A stretch of DNA of 35,172 nucleotides. It comes from Leadbetterella sp. Lineage in GTDB: Bacteria; Bacteroidota; Bacteroidia; Cytophagales; Spirosomataceae. Positions 16,936 through 25,571 of this stretch are shown here, one piece after another. Every line of letters starts with the position of its first letter. Within the stretch, counting starts at the first letter, position 1. Under the pieces are notes generated by a model, which did not search any database, had not been told where the DNA came from, and saw only the letters and a list, made by a program, of their open reading frames with translations. The stretch covers positions 1 through 35,172 of the forward strand of contig JAIPAJ010000017.1 of assembly GCA_021740125.1 (NCBI GenBank), read 5' to 3'. The translations under genes were made by a program, and so were the position numbers.

Positions 16936-18534
16936 TTGTCAGAGAATATACAACATATTACCCTTATCACATTGCTAACCATATTGTTAGCTACGCAATT
17001 GTATGGAACTTTAGGTCAAAAAAATCTCAAAAGGAAATACACCAAACTAACGCTCAACATCTTGCTTTGGTTATCTATTGTCATTTTGATATTTCCGCCA
17101 ACGACGAACAACGATAAATATTTAGTTAAAATTGGAATTAAAGATGAAATAGTTTCTCCAGATTTTGAAAAAAAAATAAAGGATAGTTTAGGCCTTAAAA
17201 TAGTGGTTTCAACTAGCAAATTTGAAAAAGAATATGCAGATAAAAACCAAGAGGTAAAATTAATTGGTCAAAGCTTTAGTCCTGAGTTTTTGAGCTTACT
17301 TTCTGACAGAAAAGTAGAATTTTTACCGGAATTCCAACAAAATGAAATCCAAAACCTGAACTGGCGAGCAGTCGTATTCCAAAACGAAACACAAACGGTA
17401 AACGGATTGATAGATTTAGAAAAAGCAGGTACATTAAAACTAAAATATGGAAGTCAAATACTTGATAGTGTGAAACTTGAAAAAGGGAAACAACACTTTA
17501 ACCTGTCTTACCCTTCATTTTCCGTAGGTAAAACTAACATCAGTTTAAACCTTGAAGAAGAAAAAATTTCTGAAATAAAGTATTATTCAAGGGCATCTCC
17601 AAAACTAAAAATCCTTGTTTTGGCAGAAAATCCAGACTTTGAAACGAAAATGTTATCGGAGTGGCTTGGAAAAAATGGACATACCATCGACGTGGAAACA
17701 TTGATTACTAAAAACACCCAAAACAAAACGAATATCAATCAAAATAAAGCTGTTAATTACAATATTGTTTTTACTACTCCAGCTAGTGCCAATAATCCCG
17801 TTTGCCAAAAAACTTTGAAAGCTGGCGGTGGCGTTTTTATATACAATTTGACAGAAAATGACCTTTCAATTGTCAATAAATCATTCTCCGAAAACTTTGA
17901 AATTCAGAGAATTAGCCAAGAAAAAGAATCTAAACTACCAAACGATTTAATTGGTATCCCCTTCAGCTTAAAAGAAAACAAAAGCCATCAAAAATTCAAC
18001 AAATGGCCTATTTCGGTATCAAATAAAAGAGTAGGAATAACCTTAATATCTGAGACCTATCCCCTACTACTTTCGGGCGATAGCATTACTTATCGGCAAA
18101 TTTGGGGAAATGTGCTGCAATTTTTGCAACCAGTTCAAAAGAATAATATAGAAATAGCAGCTCCTATTGTTCGTGGTCTTTGGACGAACATAAAATTTAA
18201 TAATTTCGATAATTCTTTAGCGATTTTCAAAACTGCAAATGACACTATTTTCACTAAAATTTCGCCTATCAATTCAAAAACACGAATGGGAAAATACGTA
18301 TTTAGACAAACTGACTGGCAAAAAATAAATGATAGTTTAGAAGTATTTGTAGAAGTCGATTCTAAACCATATTTAAGTTTCATGCAGACAAAATCCATAA
18401 TCAATTCTTACGATTCCAAAATGACTGCAGATACTTTCCAATCAAATAGTAGTTTTGAAATTCTACCCGATTGGTTGAGATTATTTTTATGTATTATTCT
18501 GTTTATTGTGGTTTGGATAGAGGCAAAATGGTGA
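16936..18534 (+). CDS. Membrane protein of unknown function, last gene of the MoxR operon
   Basis: This 532-aa protein has two N-terminal helices (about 6-25 and 36-54), a long extramembrane region and a C-terminal helix (WLRLFLCIILFIVVWIEAKW). That topology resembles BatA and vWA-type operon partners. Residues around 221-260, with SPKLKILVLAENPDFETKML, look like the start of a Rossmann-like or glutamine-amidotransferase-like alpha/beta domain, but no catalytic residues stand out. Start is TTG at 16936, one base after the previous stop; no ATG lies nearby. I do not recognise a named family. It is likely co-transcribed with the seven upstream genes. Confidence 0.78.
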   Translation: MSENIQHITLITLLTILLATQLYGTLGQKNLKRKYTKLTLNILLWLSIVILIFPPTTNNDKYLVKIGIKDEIVSPDFEKKIKDSLGLKIVVSTSKFEKEYADKNQEVKLIGQSFSPEFLSLLSDRKVEFLPEFQQNEIQNLNWRAVVFQNETQTVNGLIDLEKAGTLKLKYGSQILDSVKLEKGKQHFNLSYPSFSVGKTNISLNLEEEKISEIKYYSRASPKLKILVLAENPDFETKMLSEWLGKNGHTIDVETLITKNTQNKTNINQNKAVNYNIVFTTPASANNPVCQKTLKAGGGVFIYNLTENDLSIVNKSFSENFEIQRISQEKESKLPNDLIGIPFSLKENKSHQKFNKWPISVSNKRVGITLISETYPLLLSGDSITYRQIWGNVLQFLQPVQKNNIEIAAPIVRGLWTNIKFNNFDNSLAIFKTANDTIFTKISPINSKTRMGKYVFRQTDWQKINDSLEVFVEVDSKPYLSFMQTKSIINSYDSKMTADTFQSNSSFEILPDWLRLFLCIILFIVVWIEAKW

Positions 18535-18616
18535 AACAAATTGATAAAACAGTGTTAACTTTTGGGTTTGCCACCAATTATTGTCATCTTAGTAGTCCAA
18601 AAATACCTAACCTTAA

Positions 18617-19948
18617 ATGATTCTAATTATCGTTCTGATTGCAATTGCTTTCATTGTGCTGTCTTCTACCATTTTCAAAATTCACCCACTTGCAGGACTG
18701 CTGATTGCCGCACTCTTTGTGGGTATTTCGGCTGGCCTACCTATTGACAAATTGGCCGAAACCATAGGCAAAGGATTTGGAGATTTGATGACCAAAATAG
18801 GCTTAATGGTGATTCTCGGTTGTGTAATTGGGGCGATTTTGGACAAATCGGGAGCTGCCATAAAAGTAGCGGATTTGATCATTGATTCTTTTGGAAAAAA
18901 ATATCCCACTTTCGCCATGTCTATCATCGGGGCTTTGGTAGGTATCCCCGTTTTCTGCGATTCAGGCTTTATTATACTTTCTAAACTCAATAAAATAGTC
19001 GCTCAAAAATCTAAAGTTCCGCTAGGAACCATAGCGATTGGGCTCTCAGGAGGGCTTTTTGCAACGCATACTTTGGTGCCACCAACACCAGGACCATTAT
19101 CAGCTGCTGGAAATTTAAATATTTCTGATTCCATTGGCTTAGTAATTATCATTGGTCTCATAGTTTCTATACCAAGCTTATTTTTGTCCACATGGTTTGC
19201 CAATAAATTTGCAAAAAACCTTACTTTAATATCAGAAGATGAGGAAAATATAGCCATTCAAAATCACAAAGAATTACCTTCGGCTTGGTTGGCATTTATG
19301 CCCATTTTGTTGCCTATTTTATTAATTTCATTGGCTTCATTCGCTAAAATATTACACTTTCCAGAAACCGTCACAACGTGGCTGAGTTTTATTGGTAGTC
19401 CGTTGATTTCATTTTTACTTGCTATATTTCTTTCTTATTTTCTTTTTCCTGAGAAGCCCTCAGAAAGGCTTTTAGAATGCTTCAAAAGTGGGATTAATCA
19501 CTGTGGAACAACCTTGGTTTTGGTTGGTGCAGGAGGAGCTTTTGGAGCTGTTTTAAAAGAAACCCCACTAAAAGAAATGATGACCGATTGGCTTATAAAT
19601 AATCAAAGTTCTGGCCTGTTATTCTTACTTTTTGCTTTTTTAATTGCAGCATTTTTCAAAACTGCCCAAGGCTCTACTACTTCAGCTATGGTACTCTCTT
19701 CAAGCCTCTTAGCTCCTATACTAATATATGTAGGATTTACTCAAGCATTTGAGCTCACATTACTTTTGATGGCCATTGGTAGCGGTGCTATGGTGGTTTC
19801 ACATGCCAACGATGCATGGTTTTGGGTGGTCTCTCAATTTACTGGAATCAGCCAAAAAGACGCTTTCAAAACGCATACCCTATTGACGGGCTTACAAGGA
19901 ATTGCTAGTTTCATTACCGTGTGTTTATTATATATTATTTTCAATTAA
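18617..19948 (+). CDS. gntP: GntP family gluconate:H+ symporter
   Basis: This 443-aa polytopic inner-membrane protein matches the GntP family, which imports gluconate or related sugar acids with protons. The signature is GIPVFCDSGFIILSKL (residues 109-124), with LVPPTPGP further on and many hydrophobic helices (about 12). Length is normal for the family (about 440-450). It starts 82 bp after the MoxR operon, so it may have its own promoter or be read through; no clear terminator lies between. A DUF2891 gene follows after 25 bp. The specific substrate could be gluconate, glycerate or another hydroxy acid and cannot be fixed by sequence. Confidence 0.92.
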   Translation: MILIIVLIAIAFIVLSSTIFKIHPLAGLLIAALFVGISAGLPIDKLAETIGKGFGDLMTKIGLMVILGCVIGAILDKSGAAIKVADLIIDSFGKKYPTFAMSIIGALVGIPVFCDSGFIILSKLNKIVAQKSKVPLGTIAIGLSGGLFATHTLVPPTPGPLSAAGNLNISDSIGLVIIIGLIVSIPSLFLSTWFANKFAKNLTLISEDEENIAIQNHKELPSAWLAFMPILLPILLISLASFAKILHFPETVTTWLSFIGSPLISFLLAIFLSYFLFPEKPSERLLECFKSGINHCGTTLVLVGAGGAFGAVLKETPLKEMMTDWLINNQSSGLLFLLFAFLIAAFFKTAQGSTTSAMVLSSSLLAPILIYVGFTQAFELTLLLMAIGSGAMVVSHANDAWFWVVSQFTGISQKDAFKTHTLLTGLQGIASFITVCLLYIIFN

Positions 19949-19973
19949 ACATTAAAAAAACCCAACTAAACAC

Positions 19974-21059
19974 ATGAAAATATTAAAAAAAAGAATTCAA
20001 ATATTATTACTTTTTCTTTTAATAATAACAAAAACTCAGGCCCAAACCAACGCTCTCTTCACACAGGAAACTGCTGAAAAGTTGGCTGCGTTACCCTTGC
20101 ATTGTATAACACAGGAATTTCCTAATAAAACCGGACACAGCTCCGATGGGGCAGCTGATCACAAACTTCTTCCCTCTGACTTACATCCGAGTTTTTATGG
20201 ATGTTTAGACTGGCACTCCAGTGTACATGGCCACTGGATGTTGATAAAATTACTAAAAACCTTTCCTGACTTAAAAGATAAAGCTAAGATTATCAAAACC
20301 TTAGATAGCAGTTTTCAGTCCGAAAAAATTAAAACAGAGGCTGAATACTTTACCAAATACAAAACAACCAAGACTTTTGAAAGAACATACGGTTGGGCAT
20401 GGATACTCAAACTCGATCAAGAATTATTAACCTGGAACGATCCCATTGCTAAAAAATGGCATAAAAACTTGCAGCCATTAACCATGGAAATAGTAAGACT
20501 TTGGTCAGAGTTTTTACCTAAACAAACTTATCCAAATAGGACAGGCGTACATCCAAATACCGCCTTCGGATTATGTTTTGCACTCGATTGGGCAATCGCT
20601 ACTAAAAATGACAATTTTGAATTGGCTGTTATTTCTAAAGCGAATGAATTTTATTTTGAACAAAAAAATGCACCTGCATATCTAGAACCTAATGGTTCTG
20701 ATTTTCTCTCACCAAATTTAGAAATTGCAGATTTAATGCGTAGGATTATGCCTCATCGTGAATTTGAAACTTGGTTTAAAACTTTTTTGGAGCCGAAATC
20801 CATCACAAATATCCTGAAAATGCCAGTAGTTTCAGACAGAACTGACTTTCAAATAGTTCATTTGGACGGTTTAAGTTTGAGTCGTGCTTGGTGTCTAAAA
20901 GGTATAACAAAATCTCTAGATAAAACTAACCCTTTAAAAGTGAAGTTCGAGAAAAAATCTCAAGACTTTCTTGAAAAGACTTTACCCAACGTAACCTCTG
21001 GCAATTATGGAGGTGATCATTGGTTAGCTTCTTTTGCTGTTTATGCTATATTTGATTGA
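19974..21059 (+). CDS. DUF2891 family secreted protein
   Basis: This 361-aa protein has a signal peptide (hydrophobic core 9-19, cleavage near TQAQ) and a mature domain of the DUF2891 type. Its most conserved-looking segments are SFYGCLDWHSSVHGHW (residues 73-88), ERTYGWAWILKLDQELL and the C-terminal GDHWLASFA. The domain is rich in aromatic and histidine residues and predicted alpha-helical, resembling alpha/alpha-barrel sugar enzymes, but no activity is established for DUF2891. It is probably co-transcribed with gntP (25-bp gap), so a role in sugar-acid metabolism is possible; this is inference. Confidence 0.85.
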   Translation: MKILKKRIQILLLFLLIITKTQAQTNALFTQETAEKLAALPLHCITQEFPNKTGHSSDGAADHKLLPSDLHPSFYGCLDWHSSVHGHWMLIKLLKTFPDLKDKAKIIKTLDSSFQSEKIKTEAEYFTKYKTTKTFERTYGWAWILKLDQELLTWNDPIAKKWHKNLQPLTMEIVRLWSEFLPKQTYPNRTGVHPNTAFGLCFALDWAIATKNDNFELAVISKANEFYFEQKNAPAYLEPNGSDFLSPNLEIADLMRRIMPHREFETWFKTFLEPKSITNILKMPVVSDRTDFQIVHLDGLSLSRAWCLKGITKSLDKTNPLKVKFEKKSQDFLEKTLPNVTSGNYGGDHWLASFAVYAIFD

Positions 21060-21130
21060 AATAACTTCATTTAATAAAAGAATTTCATTTTTATCTCTCT
21101 TTTTTTTATCTTGGAGAATTTAGTTGAAAT

Positions 21131-21160
21131 AAAAAAAAGCACCCATTAGGTGCTTTTTTT
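21131..21160. terminator. Bidirectional terminator between DUF2891 and the GSDH gene
   Basis: A-rich and T-rich arms flank the stem GCACC/GGTGC with a 5-base loop, so the structure ends in a T run on either strand (A8 at 21131-21138, T7 at 21154-21160). It lies between two convergent genes, 71 bp after the DUF2891 stop and 22 bp beyond the GSDH stop, and can serve both. Confidence 0.88.
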
Positions 21161-21181
21161 ATTTATGAATTCTACTGATTA

Positions 21182-23944
21182 CTATTGGAAGAAACCTACT
21201 TCGGTAAGCTGTAAAATCACGTCGGATTTTGAAGCTTTTTCATTTCTGAAAACCAAATACACATCGTGTTTTCCAGTAACAGTTTGGTTTAAAGTCAATT
21301 TCGCTTTACCTGAACGATTGCGACTCCATTCGGCCATGTTCGTACCAGCAGGAGGCCTTTCAAAACCTAATTCTTTCAAACCGACGTATTCCGAAGTTGC
21401 CAAAAGTGGTCCATCTACTTTGTCGAGTCTTAGCTCTACTTTACCGCCGACAGCACCATTTCTAGCACTTGCTTGAACATAGGCAATAATTTCTTTGATT
21501 GAAGTCAAGTCAATGTTTTTGTAATATCCATAAGACTTATCGCCAACCAACGAGAACGAATACCCTGGAGTGGTTATCACCTGCGTACTAAATGAGCCAT
21601 TCAATTCTTGCGGACGAAGAAAATTAGGACGTAAAACTATCAATTTCTCATTTAAAAGCGATTTGGTTTTCATTGCACCCTTGTCTTTGTAAGCTGCTCT
21701 TAAAACAAAACTACCTGCCGTATTTTCGTAGCTTGGATTCTCTGGTTTTACGCTACCTGTCAAAGCCAATTTCGATACATTTGCATTTTTAGAAGCCAAA
21801 CTAAATATATAATCAGCCATACGTTTGGCATTTACCTCGCTCAAGTCTGGATGTGCACTCATACCATGTTCTCCCCAAACGCCACTACCACCTTCTTTGA
21901 TTTTTTTCACCAAATACGTCATATTTTCAGGTGTATTCGAATATTTATCCGCTACGGCTTGGTAGCTAGGTCCGATAGATTTTGTGGTATACTGGTGACA
22001 AGATTTACAATCAGAAGCCTCTATCAAGTTGCGTCCCACAGCATAAGAAGCCATATCATCAGCACTTTTCTGTTTGGCTGCAATTTCTATTGGATCAAAA
22101 CCTTGTGGCAAATAATCGAACGTTACCGCCACTTCCTCAGGTTTAATTTTATCGCCATCTTCTTTGTCTTTTACCTTTACTTTATAACCAATAGGGTTTT
22201 TCCCAAAGTAAAAAGTCTGATTTGAAGCTTCAAGCTCAATATCCACTTCTGGTGCAGTATTTCCAGCTGTAACAGGTAAAGAAATACTGTTTTTAGCTCC
22301 TTTGGTGTCGGTTACTTCAAGTGTTACTGTAAAATTACCAGCGGTTTTGAAAGTGAAATTTGGTTCTTTACCTACTAAATTCGCAACGATTGCTTTCTTT
22401 GCATCAGCAATTTTCCACTTATAAGTTAGTTTACCAGCATCTTCTGGGTCAAAGTCATTCGAGCCTTCAGCCGAAAACTTAACTGCTAAGGGTAATGCCC
22501 CGGAAGTTTTATCAGCAACAGCCACAACATTTGGTCTTCTATTTCCAGCGTTGTATTCTATTTTCACCAATTTCGAATTGTCATTACCTCTAAACCAAGC
22601 TGAACCGTACTCCAGCACATACATATCGCCGCTTGGACCAAAATCCATGTCGATGGCAGAACTGAAGTTCATTTCTGGCAATACTCTTTCCATTGATACA
22701 TAATCACCTTTCTCGTCCATGGTAACAGCCATTATCCATCCACGCATAAACTCAGTAATAAGCCATTTTCCTTCATAATAATCAGGCCAAGGTCTTGGTG
22801 CTGTTTTGAAATCGGCCTTTCTAAATACTGGGCCTCCTGTAGCACTTCTACCGGAAGTTCCTACCAAAGGAAAGTCAGGTGAAGGTCCATAAGGATAATA
22901 AATCATTGCGGGAACTGGCTTAGGTAAATTCACCAAACCTGTATTGTTAACTGAGTTGTTTACTGGGTTATTTACATCGAAAGGTTCACCATAAGTGCCG
23001 TCAGCAGAGTTGTATTTTTTATAAGGAAAGTTTTTCCCAATAAAATATGGCCAGCCAAAAAAACCTGGGCCTTTGGCTTGGTTAAACTCATCGTATCCTC
23101 TTGGTCCCCAAGTAGAATCTTTGGAAGCATCTGGACCAACTTCACCCCAATACAAAAAGCCTGTTTTAGAATCTAAAGTAGGTCTCCAAGCATTTCTGTG
23201 GCCCATTGTATAAATTTCTGGTCGAGTTTTGGCTGTGCCAACTGGGAATAAGTTGCCTTTTGGAATGGTATATGTCCCGTTGGCTTCTGGATGAATTCTC
23301 AATATTTTACCTCTTAAATCATTTGTATTACCAGGGGCTCTTTGATCATCTTCATTTTCCTTTCCAGGAGTTTCTACCAAATTTGAAGATCCTTGACGTG
23401 GATTTACAGTATTATTCCCTACTGTCAAAAATAAGTTGCCCGCTTTGTCCCAAGTCATACCGCCACCAGTGTGGCAACACTCTTCTCTCTGTGTTATTAC
23501 ATCCAATACTTGCTTTTCAGAAGCCATATCTAAGGTATCGTTTTTCAAAGTAAACCTCGATAAAACATGTTTAGACTGCTTTGGATGGGCATAATATAAA
23601 TAAACCCAACGGTTTGTTGCAAACTTAGGATCAAGGCTTACGCCCATAAGTCCTTCTTCGGCTTCACGTGTTTGGCCTTGTTTATTGGTATATTTGGTAT
23701 TGACGGTTATAAAACCCGCATCCAAAACTTCCTTGGTTTTTTCGTTGATGATTTTCACACCACCTTTCCTTTCAACAACTATGATTTTGTTGCCAGGCAA
23801 AAAAGCCATTTCCATTGGCTCATCTAAACCTTCAGCCAATACAACTTTGGTAAATCGATTCCAATCTGGAGGGGTGGGTTTATCAGCTAAAAAGCCAAAC
23901 CAAGCCAAAACGCTTAAAAACAAAGTAGAGAAAATCTTAATCAT
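21182..23944 (-). CDS. Secreted GSDH-type (PQQ-like) dehydrogenase fused to PKD, cytochrome c and CBM6-like domains
   Basis: This 920-aa multidomain protein starts with a signal peptide (MIKIFSTLFLSVLAWFGFLA). Residues about 30-465 form a six-bladed propeller of the glucose/sorbosone dehydrogenase family: LDEPMEMAFLP (40-50), VVERKGGV (56-63), MGHRNAWRP (247-255), and FPLVGTSGR (358-366). Such domains oxidise sugars with PQQ, though cofactor use varies. A PKD domain follows at about 470-560. A cytochrome c domain has the heme site CKSCH (646-650) with probable distal ligand M695. The C-terminal 150 residues resemble a CBM6 carbohydrate-binding module. Electrons from the propeller could pass to the heme. 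It is monocistronic, convergent with the DUF2891 gene. ThuA, which often accompanies this architecture, is absent. Confidence 0.88.
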   Translation of the reverse strand: MIKIFSTLFLSVLAWFGFLADKPTPPDWNRFTKVVLAEGLDEPMEMAFLPGNKIIVVERKGGVKIINEKTKEVLDAGFITVNTKYTNKQGQTREAEEGLMGVSLDPKFATNRWVYLYYAHPKQSKHVLSRFTLKNDTLDMASEKQVLDVITQREECCHTGGGMTWDKAGNLFLTVGNNTVNPRQGSSNLVETPGKENEDDQRAPGNTNDLRGKILRIHPEANGTYTIPKGNLFPVGTAKTRPEIYTMGHRNAWRPTLDSKTGFLYWGEVGPDASKDSTWGPRGYDEFNQAKGPGFFGWPYFIGKNFPYKKYNSADGTYGEPFDVNNPVNNSVNNTGLVNLPKPVPAMIYYPYGPSPDFPLVGTSGRSATGGPVFRKADFKTAPRPWPDYYEGKWLITEFMRGWIMAVTMDEKGDYVSMERVLPEMNFSSAIDMDFGPSGDMYVLEYGSAWFRGNDNSKLVKIEYNAGNRRPNVVAVADKTSGALPLAVKFSAEGSNDFDPEDAGKLTYKWKIADAKKAIVANLVGKEPNFTFKTAGNFTVTLEVTDTKGAKNSISLPVTAGNTAPEVDIELEASNQTFYFGKNPIGYKVKVKDKEDGDKIKPEEVAVTFDYLPQGFDPIEIAAKQKSADDMASYAVGRNLIEASDCKSCHQYTTKSIGPSYQAVADKYSNTPENMTYLVKKIKEGGSGVWGEHGMSAHPDLSEVNAKRMADYIFSLASKNANVSKLALTGSVKPENPSYENTAGSFVLRAAYKDKGAMKTKSLLNEKLIVLRPNFLRPQELNGSFSTQVITTPGYSFSLVGDKSYGYYKNIDLTSIKEIIAYVQASARNGAVGGKVELRLDKVDGPLLATSEYVGLKELGFERPPAGTNMAEWSRNRSGKAKLTLNQTVTGKHDVYLVFRNEKASKSDVILQLTEVGFFQ

Positions 23945-24342
23945 AGAAATAGGTTGATTGAGTTTGAAAAATCCAAAATTACCATCATTTTATTATAAAG
24001 ATACATTTATTAGATATACAGGCTTTTTTATTAGATGATTAGGAAGTTTTGTGGGGATTGAATCCAAAAAAACAAAATGCCACTCATATTATTGTTGTTG
24101 AATTTTACTCAAAAACAATCCAACTAAGGAGACAAAAAAATAAACTGGCATTAATTAAATAGAAATTTCAAACAAACCAATGGAGAAAAATGGATCACAC
24201 TTAAAATTTCTTGAAAATCATAATTAATAAGTAATATTATTCATGAAAGTAATAAACATTACAAGCGTATGGCTTAAATAAATTTGGTTACACAAAGAAC
24301 CTACCTTATTTTAAATACAGTTATTAAATTAAAAAATCCAAT
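23945..24342. other. 398-bp non-coding gap upstream of the GSDH gene
   Basis: I see no gene here on either strand. The minus-strand octamer TATCTTTA (plus positions 23996-24003) resembles a -7 element for the GSDH gene but lacks a TTG partner at the right distance. The rest is AT-rich and holds no structure that I can name. Confidence 0.55.
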
Positions 24343-24900
24343 TTACATCGTCTTATTCAGCTTAGATTTCTTCCATGCAACATCAGTAGCAAAAAGCGGG
24401 TATTCAGTAAAAATATTGGCCACAATGTTTTTGAAATAACTCTTTTTATGCGAGTTATCATTGAAAATGCCGTTGGCGTATCCTCTCCAAACTATTTCAG
24501 AAGTGGTACCTTCTATCAATGAAATCATTAAAGTGCCCTGTTTAAGATTGTATCTAATGGCCTTGTATGAATCATTATCACTGTTATTATTGAGCCAAAA
24601 ATTCATGCTGGGTTGGTCGTAACCAGTGTATTTTATAGCGTCATAGTAAACGAAAAAATTGACGAATAAATCAGGTTTTTCATAGGTAAAAACATAGCCT
24701 CTAGCTGCCATCTGCTGTTTAATAGCCTGCTGTACATCCTCGCAGATATAATTGGTATCCCGCTGGCATTCAACAAATGAATAGGTTTTATAATCTGTAA
24801 AACCTAAGGAATATTTGTAATCGTGCTCAATAAATACTCTATTCCTAAGGCAACTTGTTGAAATCACCGAAATTATAAGCAATACAAATAACTTGTTCAT
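24343..24900 (-). CDS. DUF4136 lipoprotein, second copy
   Basis: This 185-aa lipoprotein has a signal peptide ending in ISTSC (C17), so it should be acylated and anchored to a membrane. The mature part matches DUF4136: YSLGFTDYKTYSFV near residue 30, QQAIKQQMAARGY around 60, PDLFVNFFVYY, and the conserved WRGYANGIF. DUF4136 proteins have no established function. It lies 2 bp after a paralogue with the same layout, so the two arose by tandem duplication and probably share a transcript with aroB upstream. Confidence 0.87.
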   Translation of the reverse strand: MNKLFVLLIISVISTSCLRNRVFIEHDYKYSLGFTDYKTYSFVECQRDTNYICEDVQQAIKQQMAARGYVFTYEKPDLFVNFFVYYDAIKYTGYDQPSMNFWLNNNSDNDSYKAIRYNLKQGTLMISLIEGTTSEIVWRGYANGIFNDNSHKKSYFKNIVANIFTEYPLFATDVAWKKSKLNKTM

Positions 24901-24902
24901 GA

Positions 24903-25457
24903 TTACATTTCGGTAATCTTCCTTGGTTTTTCTCCTGCAGCAAAAAGCGGATATTGGTCAAATATACTTCTGACCACTGAACGATAGTAGTTTACTGGCT
25001 TGTTTACTTGCTTGTTAAAGACACCAGAAGCGTAGCCTCGCCAAATCAGACGGCTACTTTCTGCATCTAAAAGAGACACCAAAATCATTCCTCCGCCAAA
25101 GTTGTAGGTCTGGACTTTGTAGGTTTCGTCATTCTCGTATCTATTTACCCATCGTTCCATAGAAGGTTGAAAATAGCCTTTATAACCCACTCTATCTTTG
25201 ATGATACTGTAGCTTACCAAAAGTCCTGGTTTTTCATCCGTCATTTTGTATCCACGTGCTTTCATTTGTCGACGAATAGCATCTTGGATTTCTGAGCAAA
25301 TGTCCGAGGTGTCAATCTCGCAATTAAGAAAATTGTAACTGGTGTAGGTAGTAAAGTCGGTGTCGTAACTGTAGTCGTTGTCAACCATCAACTTTAGAGA
25401 ATTGCAACTAGTAAGACCTACAAACACAAAAAAAGTCAGAATAAAGATTTTTTTCAT
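24903..25457 (-). CDS. DUF4136 lipoprotein, first copy
   Basis: This 184-aa lipoprotein is a paralogue of the gene that follows it. The start ATG at 25457 gives a clean lipoprotein signal (MKKIFILTFFVFVGLTSC, C18); a longer frame reaching back to 25562 would add 35 residues that spoil the signal peptide. Shared features with the next copy are YDTDFTTYTSYNFL, RRQMKARGY, KPGLLVSYS and WRGYASGVF. Conserved spacing and 2-bp separation indicate tandem duplication. It is 114 bp downstream of aroB, a gap that includes a 12-bp palindrome and may contain a promoter. Function is unknown. Confidence 0.87.
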   Translation of the reverse strand: MKKIFILTFFVFVGLTSCNSLKLMVDNDYSYDTDFTTYTSYNFLNCEIDTSDICSEIQDAIRRQMKARGYKMTDEKPGLLVSYSIIKDRVGYKGYFQPSMERWVNRYENDETYKVQTYNFGGGMILVSLLDAESSRLIWRGYASGVFNKQVNKPVNYYRSVVRSIFDQYPLFAAGEKPRKITEM

Positions 25458-25512
25458 TCGGGTAATAAGTTTAGAATTCCAATACATACGTAAAACCAAC
25501 AAAATCAGTTGC

Positions 25513-25524
25513 TTGTTTAAACAA
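25513..25524. promoter_or_regulatory. 12-bp perfect palindrome upstream of the DUF4136 pair
   Basis: TTGTTTAAACAA is a perfect palindrome in the 114-bp gap between aroB and the first DUF4136 gene, 56 bp before its start. It could be an operator for a dimeric regulator, or it may be chance in AT-rich DNA. Confidence 0.25.
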
Positions 25525-25571
25525 ATTTTGCAAAAAGAATTCCAAAATGCAAGTCTATACACGAAAAGGTT

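Noticed and set aside
24903-25562. Longer start for the first DUF4136 gene
   Set aside because: The extra 35 residues would bury the lipoprotein signal; ATG 25457 gives a clean one.
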